Below, in pieces: positions 1 through 7,822 of a stretch of 20,271 nucleotides of DNA. Numbering within the stretch: the stretch's first letter is position 1; every line of letters starts with the position of its first letter. The stretch is from contig CAYGZM010000063.1 of the NCBI GenBank assembly GCA_964354365.1, positions 1 through 20,271 of the forward strand. Direction: 5' to 3'. A program made the translations under genes and the position numbers. This stretch comes from CAYGZM01 sp964354365. Its GTDB lineage: Bacteria > Planctomycetota > Phycisphaerae > Sedimentisphaerales > Anaerobacaceae. Under the pieces are notes generated by a model. It saw nothing but the letters and a program-made list of their open reading frames with translations. It was not told the origin of the DNA and did no database searches.

Positions 1-317
1 CGGCCTCCTCGCAATGACGAGGGCCACAAAATCAAGTGTTACGGGGTAGTAGTGCTAGTAGCCGCTCACCGTTGAATTTGTGGGTGCTGCTCGCTCAGCA
101 GGCGGCTAAGGGTTGTGGATTCCTGCCTTCGCAGGAATGACAACTAACAAGATCAATGTTGACGGGCTACTAGGCCGTAGCGCGCGGCCGGTCTGTCGAG
201 GACTAACCCGCTTAAAGCGCCGCGGCGAAGACTTCTCTTAAAAAAGCTAAGGAAGATATATCCTAACGTCCGATGTCAGTTTAGACGAACATCGCATTTT
301 TGGCGGGCGCGGTCGGG
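1..317. other. Repeat-rich intergenic region without a gene
   Basis: No credible coding region is seen here. It holds two small hairpins: CCTCG/CGAGG around CAATGA at 7-22, and an 8-bp stem ATTCCTGC/GCAGGAAT with loop CTTC at 119-138 followed by GACAA. Each hairpin is followed by a similar stretch (ATCAA, then TGTTACGGG- or TGTTGACGGG-like sequence, then TAGTAG or TACTAG) at about 32-54 and 152-173, so the region looks like two diverged copies of one unit about 120 bp apart. The aldo/keto reductase gene ends at 318 on the minus strand; no convincing terminator with a T tract was found beyond its stop. Confidence 0.5.
119..143. repeat. Short hairpin repeat, ATTCC...GGAATGACA family
   Basis: A perfect 8-bp inverted repeat (119-126 with 131-138) with a CTTC loop is followed by GACAA. 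It resembles the elements at 6847-6922 and 15862-15901, which share the layout ATTCC or ATTTC, a short GC-rich middle, GGAAT or GAAAT, then GACA. Such short dispersed palindromes are common in environmental genomes; function unknown. Confidence 0.5.
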
Positions 318-1310
318 TCAGATGACGGGGCCGTAGCGGGGGCCGATCTCTTTGGCGAGTTCCACGCCGCGGGCGAGCAGCGAGTCGAGCTGTTCTTTTG
401 TGAGCGGCTTGTACTTGCGAGCGAACTCGACGTTCTGGATGGCCTGCTCGACGGTATATGGGCCGACGACGGCAAGGCTGACGCCTTTTAGGTCGAGCGC
501 GTATGCCAGTGCATTGGGCAGACGCTCCGGCTCGGTGGCGCAGCCGACGGAGCCTTTCCTGTGATTCGGGAAACCGCCTTTGATGCCGACATAAACCTTC
601 ATTGCGACGCAGCCGACGTTGCGTTTTATTGCTTCGGGCAGGACCTTGGATTCAAAGTCGTATATGTTTCTGTCCGCGTAGTTCATTACGCACATAAGGA
701 CGTCGATCTGGTCGGTCTGGAGCATTCGGACGAAGTTGGCGGGCCGGTTGTGGCCGGTGATTCCAATAAAGCGGATCTTGCCGGTCTCTTTTTGTTTGAG
801 GAGGTATTCGAGCACGCCGTCTTTGGCGAGGACGCGGTCGATGTCTTTGCTGCCGATGCTGTGGATGTGCACGAGGTCGATGTGGTCGGTCTTTAGCTGG
901 CGCAGTGATTCGGCCAGAGAGCGCTCGGCTTCGTCAGCGGCGTGGGTGGAGACCTTTGTTACAAGGAAGAGCTTGTCGCGGCGCTTTGGGATGAGGTGGC
1001 CGAGCATTTCCTCGGCCTCGCCGTAGATTCTTGCGGTGTCGATGTAATTGACGCCGCGGTCGATGACTTCGCCGAAGATTTTGACGCCTTCTTCGATGCT
1101 GACGGGTCCTTCTCCGACGGGGGCTGTGCCCAGGCCGAGGATGGTGACCTTCTGTTTTGTCCTGCCGAGCACGCGCATCGGCAGTGCATCGGTGGAGTCT
1201 TTTGCCGGCGTTTCAGCGCCTGCAAGATGGGCCAGCGCGAAGGCCCCGGCTGTGCCGGCGACGGTAGCCTGGAGGAACTTACGACGTGTGATCTTTTTGT
1301 ATGTGTCCAT
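318..1310 (-). CDS. Tat-exported aldo/keto reductase
   Basis: A 330-residue aldo/keto reductase that probably reduces or oxidises a carbonyl/alcohol substrate with NAD(P)H; the substrate cannot be told. A twin-arginine signal sits at residues 9-32 (TRRKFLQ then a hydrophobic A/G-rich stretch), so the protein is probably exported already folded. The AKR core follows: GRTKQKVTILGLGT at 49-62, D91 and Y96 in DTARIYGEAEEMLG, K119 in LVTKVS, and H150 in LVHIHS, giving the complete D-Y-K-H tetrad. The ATG at 1310 is preferred over upstream starts because AGAAAGG lies about 9 bases ahead and it places the RR motif near the N-terminus. The gene starts 42 bases after the upstream beta-helix gene stops and probably ends a three-gene unit. 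Family assignment is sure; the physiological role is not. Confidence 0.9.
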   Translation of the reverse strand: MDTYKKITRRKFLQATVAGTAGAFALAHLAGAETPAKDSTDALPMRVLGRTKQKVTILGLGTAPVGEGPVSIEEGVKIFGEVIDRGVNYIDTARIYGEAEEMLGHLIPKRRDKLFLVTKVSTHAADEAERSLAESLRQLKTDHIDLVHIHSIGSKDIDRVLAKDGVLEYLLKQKETGKIRFIGITGHNRPANFVRMLQTDQIDVLMCVMNYADRNIYDFESKVLPEAIKRNVGCVAMKVYVGIKGGFPNHRKGSVGCATEPERLPNALAYALDLKGVSLAVVGPYTVEQAIQNVEFARKYKPLTKEQLDSLLARGVELAKEIGPRYGPVI

Positions 1311-1352
1311 AGCCCTTGCCTTTCTCAACAAGATTATCCATATCAATCACCG

Positions 1353-3113
1353 CTAATGCGCTTCCATCCAGCGCAGCGCCATAATTGCAAAATCCTTGAG
1401 GTTGACTGTTGTATCTCGATCAGCGTCAAATCCATCACAGCAATCCGGCTTACCACAGTTCAACTCAAGCCAATGGGATGAAAGAAACGCAAGACACTCA
1501 AAACTATTCTTGATTATCCTTATTGTGTCTTTGCCATAAAAATATTGGTCACTGGTAAGCGAGCCGGTAACGGTTACCTCAATCGGCCCACAGGATTTTA
1601 CGGCATCACAGAAGGCGGCACGTTCAAAAGCTGCCTCAATCTCGACCACGCCATCTTCATTTACAAAAACACTCATGTACTCTGATTCAATACCAGGCGG
1701 CTGGGCCATAGCAGGGCTGTTAGAATCTACATCCTCAACTGTAAACTCTGCAGGCAAAACAAAGCGTGCTTTTACCCACTTGCCTTTACCTTTACAATTT
1801 AACGCCTGTGGCGTGAATTTCATCGGCACTTTAACCCACGGCGGCATTTCGTAGGCCCCCATATCTATCCTGCCGCCGATTACACGAGGTCTGCCGTCGA
1901 GATCGGTTTTTATTACGGGCGGGACAGCAGAATTATCACCGGCGTTGATGCATGGTGATCCTGCCAGCAAATGGTAGTCTTCGCTCGCGGGGGCACGAAA
2001 TAATGGATTCATGCTGATGTTACCAGTTCCAGGGTAGCCTCCAGCGATGCATGAATAGGAAACAGTGATGGCGGCATCAGCACCAAATATTTCGTCTCCG
2101 TCCCATCCTGCCGTGTTGCCCCACATAATGCAGTTAACCGCACTTAACGAACCATAGGAACAGCATAGGCCACCACCAAAAGTGGTAGTATGATTGTCAA
2201 CAAGCGTTGAATTCACAATGAGAAGTGAATTATATGAGCTATTGATTGCGCCGCCGGCATTGTGGGTAAACAGACTATTTATGACTTCGATCATGTTGCC
2301 TGTGCCACTGCGGTCTATTGCGTGCCAACCCCCATAATTATTGTCAAAGACACAGCTCTCGACCTGCAATGCACCGTTGCCGAAACAAAAGATTGTGCCT
2401 TCCGCGTTGTTCCTCAGGACGCATCTGGTCAACGTCGTATGGCCATTCAAATTAACCAGAGCGCCACCCTGAGACGCAAGGTTGGCCACGAATATTGATT
2501 CATACACGGCAAGAGTCCCGCCAGCACTGAAAATCGCGCCGCCATTGAAAGCTGCGTTTTCCTCAAAAGTGCAGTTAGCGACTACAAGCCTGCAATTGTC
2601 ATTATACAACCCACCCCCTATCCCGTAACCGCCTTGGAATGACCCGTTGGCGTTTCCGCCGACAACGGTGAAACCTTCCAAAATCGCGTTATCACCACCC
2701 TGAACGATATGATAACTATTGTCTGAAAAGTCCGCCACGTTGCCGATATCGCCACTGAGGATTGTCTCATACGCGACAAAATCTCGGGCGTTTGGGTCCG
2801 GCTCACCAAACCCGGCGTAGCCGCCTTTTACGATTGTGGCGTTGGTCAGATGGAAACTCGCTGCGCGGTCGCCGGGGGTTATTCCTCCACCTTTGTCGGG
2901 TTTGTAAGTTCCCTGGGCGACGCGGATTTCATCACCGGCAGAGGCGGCTGCGAGGGCGTCCTGGAGGTAGTTGTAAGCATCCGCCCAGTTTGTGCCATTG
3001 CCCGCCCCCGGAGCGTTCGCGTCCACATAAATGACCTTGCCGAGACAGGTCGATGCAACGCCCACACACAAACACAATACCGCCGCTCTGATTTGCCAAT
3101 GCTTCGTTTGCAT
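1353..3113 (-). CDS. Secreted right-handed beta-helix protein with dockerin-like tail
   Basis: A 586-residue secreted protein. It begins with a signal peptide (about residues 1-25), then the module KVIYVDAN...W-x-x-AY-x-x-LQDAL...YKPD-x-GGG-x-TPGD that precedes many planctomycete and Bacteroidetes beta-helices, then parallel beta-helix rungs with repeated CTFEEN, GGAIF and GGGL motifs (about 90-400). Residues about 426-534 form a separate beta-rich domain of unknown function (starting WVKVPMKFTPQALNCKGKG). The C-terminus carries one EF-hand/dockerin-type loop (DADRDTTVNLKDFAIMALRW). The ATG at 3113 is chosen for GGAGAGGA at a suitable distance and because the signal peptide starts directly there. 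Role: probably carbohydrate binding or degradation, or a surface structure; no catalytic residues can be named. It follows the larger beta-helix gene by 26 bases and shares its N-terminal module, suggesting the two are paralogues. Confidence 0.85.
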   Translation of the reverse strand: MQTKHWQIRAAVLCLCVGVASTCLGKVIYVDANAPGAGNGTNWADAYNYLQDALAAASAGDEIRVAQGTYKPDKGGGITPGDRAASFHLTNATIVKGGYAGFGEPDPNARDFVAYETILSGDIGNVADFSDNSYHIVQGGDNAILEGFTVVGGNANGSFQGGYGIGGGLYNDNCRLVVANCTFEENAAFNGGAIFSAGGTLAVYESIFVANLASQGGALVNLNGHTTLTRCVLRNNAEGTIFCFGNGALQVESCVFDNNYGGWHAIDRSGTGNMIEVINSLFTHNAGGAINSSYNSLLIVNSTLVDNHTTTFGGGLCCSYGSLSAVNCIMWGNTAGWDGDEIFGADAAITVSYSCIAGGYPGTGNISMNPLFRAPASEDYHLLAGSPCINAGDNSAVPPVIKTDLDGRPRVIGGRIDMGAYEMPPWVKVPMKFTPQALNCKGKGKWVKARFVLPAEFTVEDVDSNSPAMAQPPGIESEYMSVFVNEDGVVEIEAAFERAAFCDAVKSCGPIEVTVTGSLTSDQYFYGKDTIRIIKNSFECLAFLSSHWLELNCGKPDCCDGFDADRDTTVNLKDFAIMALRWMEAH

Positions 3114-3139
3114 CTTCTGATTCCTCTCCAAAAGGTTCA

Positions 3140-6100
3140 CTAATTGTTGTCCTCGGACCAATGCAGGGCCATGATGCAGAAGTCGCGGAAGTCGATGATG
3201 CAGTCGCCGTTTATGTCGCCTGCCACAATCGTCTCGCAGGGCGGCTTGCCGAAATATGATTTGCTGGCTTCGGCGGTACCACCGTAGGCACCAATGTTGA
3301 TTATCCCGCCGTTCGGGAACGGCTCGTATCCAATCGGCCCCATCGGATCGCCTGCATCAATACACGGACTTGTCACCTCGTCTCTCGTCCATCGTCCCTC
3401 GTTCGCGTCCCAGCGTCCGCCCTGTGACTTCAGGCGATAATCGCCATCAACCCAGAAATCATCGTCAGTCTCGCCCGGCGTGCCATTCGGGTCCCGATAG
3501 CCCATCTCTGCAAAGCACGGGTCGGCGTCGATGTTCCCGTCGCCGGTCCGCCCGCCCTGGATGTCACTATGTGTTACCGTCGCCGCGGTATCGCCGCCAT
3601 AGATCTCGTCGGGCGAATCCAACCAGAAAATGCAGTTGGTCACGGTCGCAGCACCTCCGCTTTCGCTGTATATACCGCCGCCCTGCTCCGCAACGTTCCC
3701 GCTGAACGTGCAGTTGGTCAGGCGCGGGCTGCTCCGGTCGTTGCAAATCGCCCCGCCGTTACCATTTGCAGCGTTGCCGACAAAAAGGCAGTTTGTAAGC
3801 ACCGGGTTCAGCGGCGGCGCCTTGCCGTCCTCATTGCAGAGGCCCCCGCCCTCGTCGGCGGCGAAGTTGTTTGCGAAAATGCAGCCTATTAGCGTTGGGC
3901 TGCCGGCGTCATTTTGCATCCCGCCCCCGTCCTGTGCTGAGCGGTTTTCGGCGAAAACGCACCCGTTCAATACCGGCCAGCCCGTCAGATTATAGAAGCC
4001 GCCGCCCTCATAACCCGCCGAATTCCTGCTGAACGTGCAGTCTGTCAGCATCATATTGGTATCATCATTGTAAATTGCGCCTCCGAGCTGCGCCGTGTTC
4101 CCGCTCAAGAGACAATCCGCCAGCGCCGGGCCGAAGAGATAGTTGTTGAGGCTGGCGATTGCGCCGCCGCCCTGTGTCGCCGAGTTGCCGCTGAAGGTGC
4201 ATCTTGTCAGCATTGGGGCGCTGCCGGTCGTATTGTAGAATCCGCCGCCGTATTCCGCCGAGTTATTTGCAAACGTGCAGTCCGTCAGCGTCGGGTCGCT
4301 GTACCCGTCGTTCGATATCCCGCCGCCGGTAAGGGCTTCGTTGCCTGTGAACTCGCAGCCTGTCAATACGGTATCGGTATCGCCCTGATATATCCCGCCT
4401 CCATTGTCGGAAGAGTTCCCGACGAACCTGCAGTACGTTATAGTCAGGTCGCCTTCAAAATTGCGGATCGCCCCGCCGGCGTAAGGCGCCGTGTTCTCGA
4501 TGAATGTGCAGTGGTCGAACTTCGGCGCACTGCAGTCGTTGCTCACCGCCCCGCCCGTCGAGACGCCCGCCCGGTTCCGCACGAAACTGCACCTTGTGAA
4601 CGTCGCATCCGTACATACCGTTGCGCCGCCGGAGGTATCGGCGTAATTCTCGATGAAGGCGCAGTCCGTCAGCGTGGTCGCCCGCCCGCCGTTGATCATT
4701 CCGCCGGCGTGGATGGCGGCATTTGCGCTGAGTATGCAGGCGCTCAACTTTGCTCCGCCCGAACCGATGTGAAGTCCGCCGCCCTGGGCTGCAACATTGC
4801 CTTCAATCTTGCAGTTCAGAATGGTCAACCCTGCGGAATCGGCTGTTATCCCGCCTCCATAATAGGCGACCCAATAGCCTCGATTCGCATTGCCGCCCGT
4901 TATCGTAAAACCATCGAGCACGGCGGTCTCGTCCGTCTCGTGGCCCGTTACTACATGATAGCAGTTGTCCTCCCGGCTCGGCTCGCTCAACAGCTTCGCC
5001 GTATCGCTCACGCCAACGTCATTTCCGCCCAAATCGCCGCTCAGAACAGTCTCGTATTCGTTCACGTCCCGCGCATCCGGGTACAGCTCCCCCCAGCCTG
5101 CGTATCCGCCCCTGAGCGTAACGCCGTTAATAAGGCGGAACGTCGCCTTCTGGTCGCCCGGCGTCTGTCCTCCGCCGCGGTCCGGCTTATACACACCTTC
5201 AGCCACCCGGATTTCAATCGGCTTCGCGGCCGAATCCGCATACGCCAGCGCATCTTGAAGGTGCCTGTACGCATTTATCCAGCTCGACCCGTCATTCGCC
5301 CCGGTCGCATCGGCATCGACATAAACGGCCTTGCGCAGAACCGCCCGCCACGCCTCCCGCTGGCCTTGCGGGTTCAGCGCCACTCCCACAATTGTCAAGC
5401 CGTCCTGCGAGATCCCCGTTGCCTTCCACGAGGCCCACGGCTCGGTCAGCTTCCACCCGGACAAATCAAGCCCGAAATCGTCCTCCAGAACATCCTGCAG
5501 CAGTCTCATCCCGTGTTCCTGGTCCCAGATAAACGCCTTCTGCTCGTCGAAGCCCGAATTATTCTGAACATATCCCACAATGACCGACCCGTCACCCGAT
5601 ACCGCTAGCGCCCGCGACTGGAAATTCGCAACGCAAGTCCCCAGAAAAACAATCCCCTCCTCGGCCGTCCACCGGTAAGCCTCCATCAATCCCCTCTCCT
5701 CGTTCTCAGCCCCTCCGACAACTACCGAAGCGTCGCTCGAAGTCGCGTTCGCCGTATGTGCATCAAACCCGCTGGCCACACCGCCGCTCCATCGGTAGCA
5801 GTCATGGTAGGGCTCCTCGTCATATATCCTGTCACCCACAATCGTCAGCCCGTCCGCCGAGATGGCATCCGCGCTAGTCCTAATCGCACCGCCGGCCAGC
5901 CCGGCAAGGCGAGTGATCCCGCCATGGGCAGTCCATCGAAACACCTCGTCTTCGATGCCCGCCCCCCACGATGTGCCGACGGCAATTGAGCCGTCGCCGG
6001 AAATGCCCTTTGCTATAATATTCAGCCCCGTCTCAGCGATCCGCTCCATCCCCCCCGAAGAAACCTCCCATCGCAGCCCCTCATACCCGTACGGCAGCGA

Positions 6101-6490
6101 AGCGCTCTTCCTCCCATACCCCAGGACATACCTCCCGTCCGCAGATACATCCGTAGTCCAGGTCTCGGTCAGGCCGGCGGGAATAGGTATGCCGACAATC
6201 CTTTCTGCGGCTGTCCAGCGAAACGCCTGCACGCCCGATGCCGTGCAGCTTGTGCCGACAACCACCGAACCGTCCGCCGAAACAGCCGTGGCCTCGCTGC
6301 ACGCGCCGCCCGGCAGATACCCCAATCCCTCGAAGCTGGCTGCCGCACAAACACTTGCCCCGATAGACACTACCCCTGCGAGCACATACACCACTACCGA
6401 TGCGGCACGCCCGCCCCCCGACAAGCCCCCTCGGCTCCTTGACGCTACAGTGACTTTCCGCAAAGACTCTGAACCTGCCTGCTTTTTCAT
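3140..6490 (-). CDS. Large secreted protein: HAF repeats, Pmp-like beta-helix and dockerin-like tail
   Basis: A 1116-residue secreted protein. A long basic N-terminus and hydrophobic segment (about 29-50, ending VCAAA) form the signal. Residues about 52-385 are HAF-type repeats (VSADGSVVVG, ISGDGSIAVG, QAFRWT and variants about every 45-60 residues), a beta-propeller-like module. From about residue 388 comes the YVDADATGANDGSSW...LQDALAYA module also seen in the neighbouring gene, then a beta-helix with 15 rungs carrying C-x-F/I/L-x-x-N and GGG/GGA motifs, much like chlamydial polymorphic membrane protein repeats. The end is one EF-hand/dockerin loop (GDINGDCIIDFRDFCIMALHW). AGAGGAAG just ahead of the ATG at 6490 supports the start. 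It heads a probable unit with the second beta-helix protein and a Tat reductase. Surface or extracellular location is likely; function unknown. Confidence 0.88.
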   Translation of the reverse strand: MKKQAGSESLRKVTVASRSRGGLSGGGRAASVVVYVLAGVVSIGASVCAAASFEGLGYLPGGACSEATAVSADGSVVVGTSCTASGVQAFRWTAAERIVGIPIPAGLTETWTTDVSADGRYVLGYGRKSASLPYGYEGLRWEVSSGGMERIAETGLNIIAKGISGDGSIAVGTSWGAGIEDEVFRWTAHGGITRLAGLAGGAIRTSADAISADGLTIVGDRIYDEEPYHDCYRWSGGVASGFDAHTANATSSDASVVVGGAENEERGLMEAYRWTAEEGIVFLGTCVANFQSRALAVSGDGSVIVGYVQNNSGFDEQKAFIWDQEHGMRLLQDVLEDDFGLDLSGWKLTEPWASWKATGISQDGLTIVGVALNPQGQREAWRAVLRKAVYVDADATGANDGSSWINAYRHLQDALAYADSAAKPIEIRVAEGVYKPDRGGGQTPGDQKATFRLINGVTLRGGYAGWGELYPDARDVNEYETVLSGDLGGNDVGVSDTAKLLSEPSREDNCYHVVTGHETDETAVLDGFTITGGNANRGYWVAYYGGGITADSAGLTILNCKIEGNVAAQGGGLHIGSGGAKLSACILSANAAIHAGGMINGGRATTLTDCAFIENYADTSGGATVCTDATFTRCSFVRNRAGVSTGGAVSNDCSAPKFDHCTFIENTAPYAGGAIRNFEGDLTITYCRFVGNSSDNGGGIYQGDTDTVLTGCEFTGNEALTGGGISNDGYSDPTLTDCTFANNSAEYGGGFYNTTGSAPMLTRCTFSGNSATQGGGAIASLNNYLFGPALADCLLSGNTAQLGGAIYNDDTNMMLTDCTFSRNSAGYEGGGFYNLTGWPVLNGCVFAENRSAQDGGGMQNDAGSPTLIGCIFANNFAADEGGGLCNEDGKAPPLNPVLTNCLFVGNAANGNGGAICNDRSSPRLTNCTFSGNVAEQGGGIYSESGGAATVTNCIFWLDSPDEIYGGDTAATVTHSDIQGGRTGDGNIDADPCFAEMGYRDPNGTPGETDDDFWVDGDYRLKSQGGRWDANEGRWTRDEVTSPCIDAGDPMGPIGYEPFPNGGIINIGAYGGTAEASKSYFGKPPCETIVAGDINGDCIIDFRDFCIMALHWSEDNN

Positions 6491-6523
6491 TTTTCTTCCT
6501 CTTTGTCGTTATCTTGAATGAGT

Positions 6524-6600
6524 TCTGCAAAATTGCAGGTAATCAACAGACGATTTTTTCTTTTCTAAGTAGGCCTAACCTGCAATTTTGCAGACGCCTT
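6524..6600. repeat. MITE-like element, copy 1 (perfect 17-bp terminal inverted repeats)
   Basis: The arms TCTGCAAAATTGCAGGT (6524-6540) and ACCTGCAATTTTGCAGA (6578-6594) are perfectly complementary, and each arm is itself a CTGCAA/TTGCAG palindrome. The inside holds GGTAATCAACAGACGATTTTTTCT (6538-6561) and an 8-bp palindrome TAGGCCTA. The inner block recurs at 8530-8553 with one difference, and the right end (6580-6600) recurs at 8612-8632 and 11215-11235. It lies in the probable leader of the 3140-6490 gene, where the RNA would fold into a strong hairpin. No transposase is present, so a non-autonomous element is the best guess. Confidence 0.7.
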
Positions 6601-6692
6601 CTATCTTGAGCTATGGAGCACATGCTTTGCTTCCGAAAAACGCCCTGCGGAAGCTCAAAGCAGTGCCTCCTGCCCTAATCTTACTAAAACAC

Positions 6693-6721
6693 ACTCTACC
6701 ATATCCACCCGACATTGTCAA
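6693..6721 (-). promoter_or_regulatory. Sigma70-type promoter for the beta-helix unit
   Basis: On the minus strand TTGACA (6716-6721) is followed after 17 bases by TAGAGT (6693-6698), with TG one base ahead of the -10 box (extended -10). Transcription would start near 6686, giving a leader of about 195 bases to the ATG at 6490 that contains the MITE-like element. Seen in sequence only; no start-site data. Confidence 0.55.
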
Positions 6722-6846
6722 TGAACCATCAGCCGGTCTTGAGTTCTGCGGGGTATGTTCCGCACCGGAAGAGTCACTGTAAGGCTGTGTAAGAGGCTGT
6801 AACAAAACCTGACTTCAAAATGAGGCGCCGCTTCGCTGGGCTATTT

Positions 6847-6922
6847 GAATAGATTCCTCGGCTGCGCTCGGAATGACAAGGGCTACGCTCGGAATGACAA
6901 GGGGTGCGCTCGGAATGACGAA
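6847..6922. repeat. Hairpin repeat plus 21-bp tandem triplication
   Basis: GAATAGATTCCTCGGCTGCG begins a hairpin-type repeat (6847-6878) of the ATTCC...GGAATGACA family. Its second half has been copied in tandem: three 21-bp units at 6860-6880, 6881-6901 and 6902-6922, all of the form GG-x-TRCGCTCGGAATGAC-x-A, with only a few differences. The related copy at 15862-15901 is not amplified, so the tandem copies are a local event. Confidence 0.7.
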
Positions 6923-7010
6923 TTGGGTTTTGTTAGAGTGCCTAAATCCGTCTTTGCAGGCGTCTAACAGTCTTCATTCCTTCGGGCTTTGGGCGTTGCT
7001 CTCGAAGATA

Positions 7011-7751
7011 TCACCATTGGGCCTCGATGTATGGACCTATCGGGCCTTTTGGCAAAGGCTTGGGCTGCGATTTGAGGATAGCTTCTGCAATTGCAATGTC
7101 GCTGCTATGTGTAACCTTGATGTTGGATGCATCGGTCCGGACTATTGTTACCTTCTCGCCCAGGGCCTCGACAAGCTGGGCGTCGTCGCTGATTCCGGCC
7201 TGGTCAAGGTTCTTGAGGTTATCATAAGCCTTTTTCAGCAGGCCTGCGGCGAAGACCTGGGGCGTCTGCGCCTCGTAAAGGTCGGACCGGTCAACTGTTT
7301 TGACGATGGCGCTATCCTTTGCCAGTTTGATTGTTGCAGTGACCGGGCAGGCCGGTATGGCCGCGCCGCTCTTTGCCGCAGCCGTTATGACTTCGTCGAT
7401 CAGCTTATCCGTCACGCAGCATCGGCAGGCATCGTGGACGGCAACAAGGTCGATATCGTCGCCTACGAGCTGCAAGCCGTTTTCCACGGTGTCAAAACGC
7501 TCCGCTCCGCCGAAGAAAATCTTCACGTTGAAGAACTTCAGATTGGGTCCCCATTTGACATTGACCAATTCTTCGTCGTCCCGGGCAATGCCCAGGAGTA
7601 TCTGTTTTACGTCGTCGCGGCTGGAGAACATCTCGACGCTGCGCAGAAAAACGGCCCGTCCGGCGACGTCCGTGAACTGTTTTTTTCTTTTTCCGCCAAA
7701 CCGCTTTCCCGGCCCGGCCGCACAAATAATCGCTGCAACACTCCTGGGCAT
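7011..7751 (-). CDS. ispD: 2-C-methyl-D-erythritol 4-phosphate cytidylyltransferase
   Basis: Third step of the MEP pathway: transfers CMP from CTP to methylerythritol phosphate, leading to IPP and DMAPP; cytoplasmic. At 246 residues it has the normal length. Motifs in order: AAGPGKRFGGKRKKQF (11-26, CTP-binding glycine loop), GGAERFDTV (81-89), VHDACRCC (105-112, usually VHDAARP), PVTATIK (136-142), TPQVF (163-167), DD (189-190) and NIKVTHSSDIAIAE (210-223). The C after VHDA and the CC after R are unusual, but the conserved Arg is present. AGAGGA ahead of the ATG at 7751 supports the start. It lies 71 bases downstream of cobO on the same strand and may be cotranscribed with it. No ispF is adjacent or fused. 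Confidence 0.93.
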   Translation of the reverse strand: MPRSVAAIICAAGPGKRFGGKRKKQFTDVAGRAVFLRSVEMFSSRDDVKQILLGIARDDEELVNVKWGPNLKFFNVKIFFGGAERFDTVENGLQLVGDDIDLVAVHDACRCCVTDKLIDEVITAAAKSGAAIPACPVTATIKLAKDSAIVKTVDRSDLYEAQTPQVFAAGLLKKAYDNLKNLDQAGISDDAQLVEALGEKVTIVRTDASNIKVTHSSDIAIAEAILKSQPKPLPKGPIGPYIEAQW

Positions 7752-7822
7752 AGGCTGAATTCCTCTTCTATGTTTCGTTGTTCATTAAAACACCACAGTC
7801 CGTATCCGGCGCCCGTGCCCGC

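Larger units (their letters stand above)
6491..7010. other. Intergenic region between the beta-helix unit and ispD
   Basis: No gene is supported in these 520 bases. From left to right it holds the MITE-like element (6524-6600), a minus-strand promoter (6693-6721), and a hairpin repeat followed by a triplicated 21-bp unit (6847-6922). The remaining stretches show no recognisable coding or RNA signal. Confidence 0.6.

Noticed and set aside
264..306. CGATGT/ACATCG hairpin followed by TTTTT as a terminator
   Set aside because: The T tract is on the plus strand, while the only nearby gene ends on the minus strand, and the stem is short with a 12-base loop.
4511..5608. A 365-codon open frame on the plus strand
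   Set aside because: It is antisense to the HAF/beta-helix gene, whose repeats, signal peptide and ribosome site are clear; the plus-strand translation is Arg/Pro-rich and has no recognisable domain.
6611..6805. A short minus-strand open frame in the ispD/beta-helix gap
   Set aside because: It overlaps the promoter at 6693-6721, lacks a ribosome site and shows no protein-like pattern.
6860..6922. Tandem repeats as a CRISPR array
   Set aside because: The units are directly adjacent 21-mers without spacers, and no cas genes are present.
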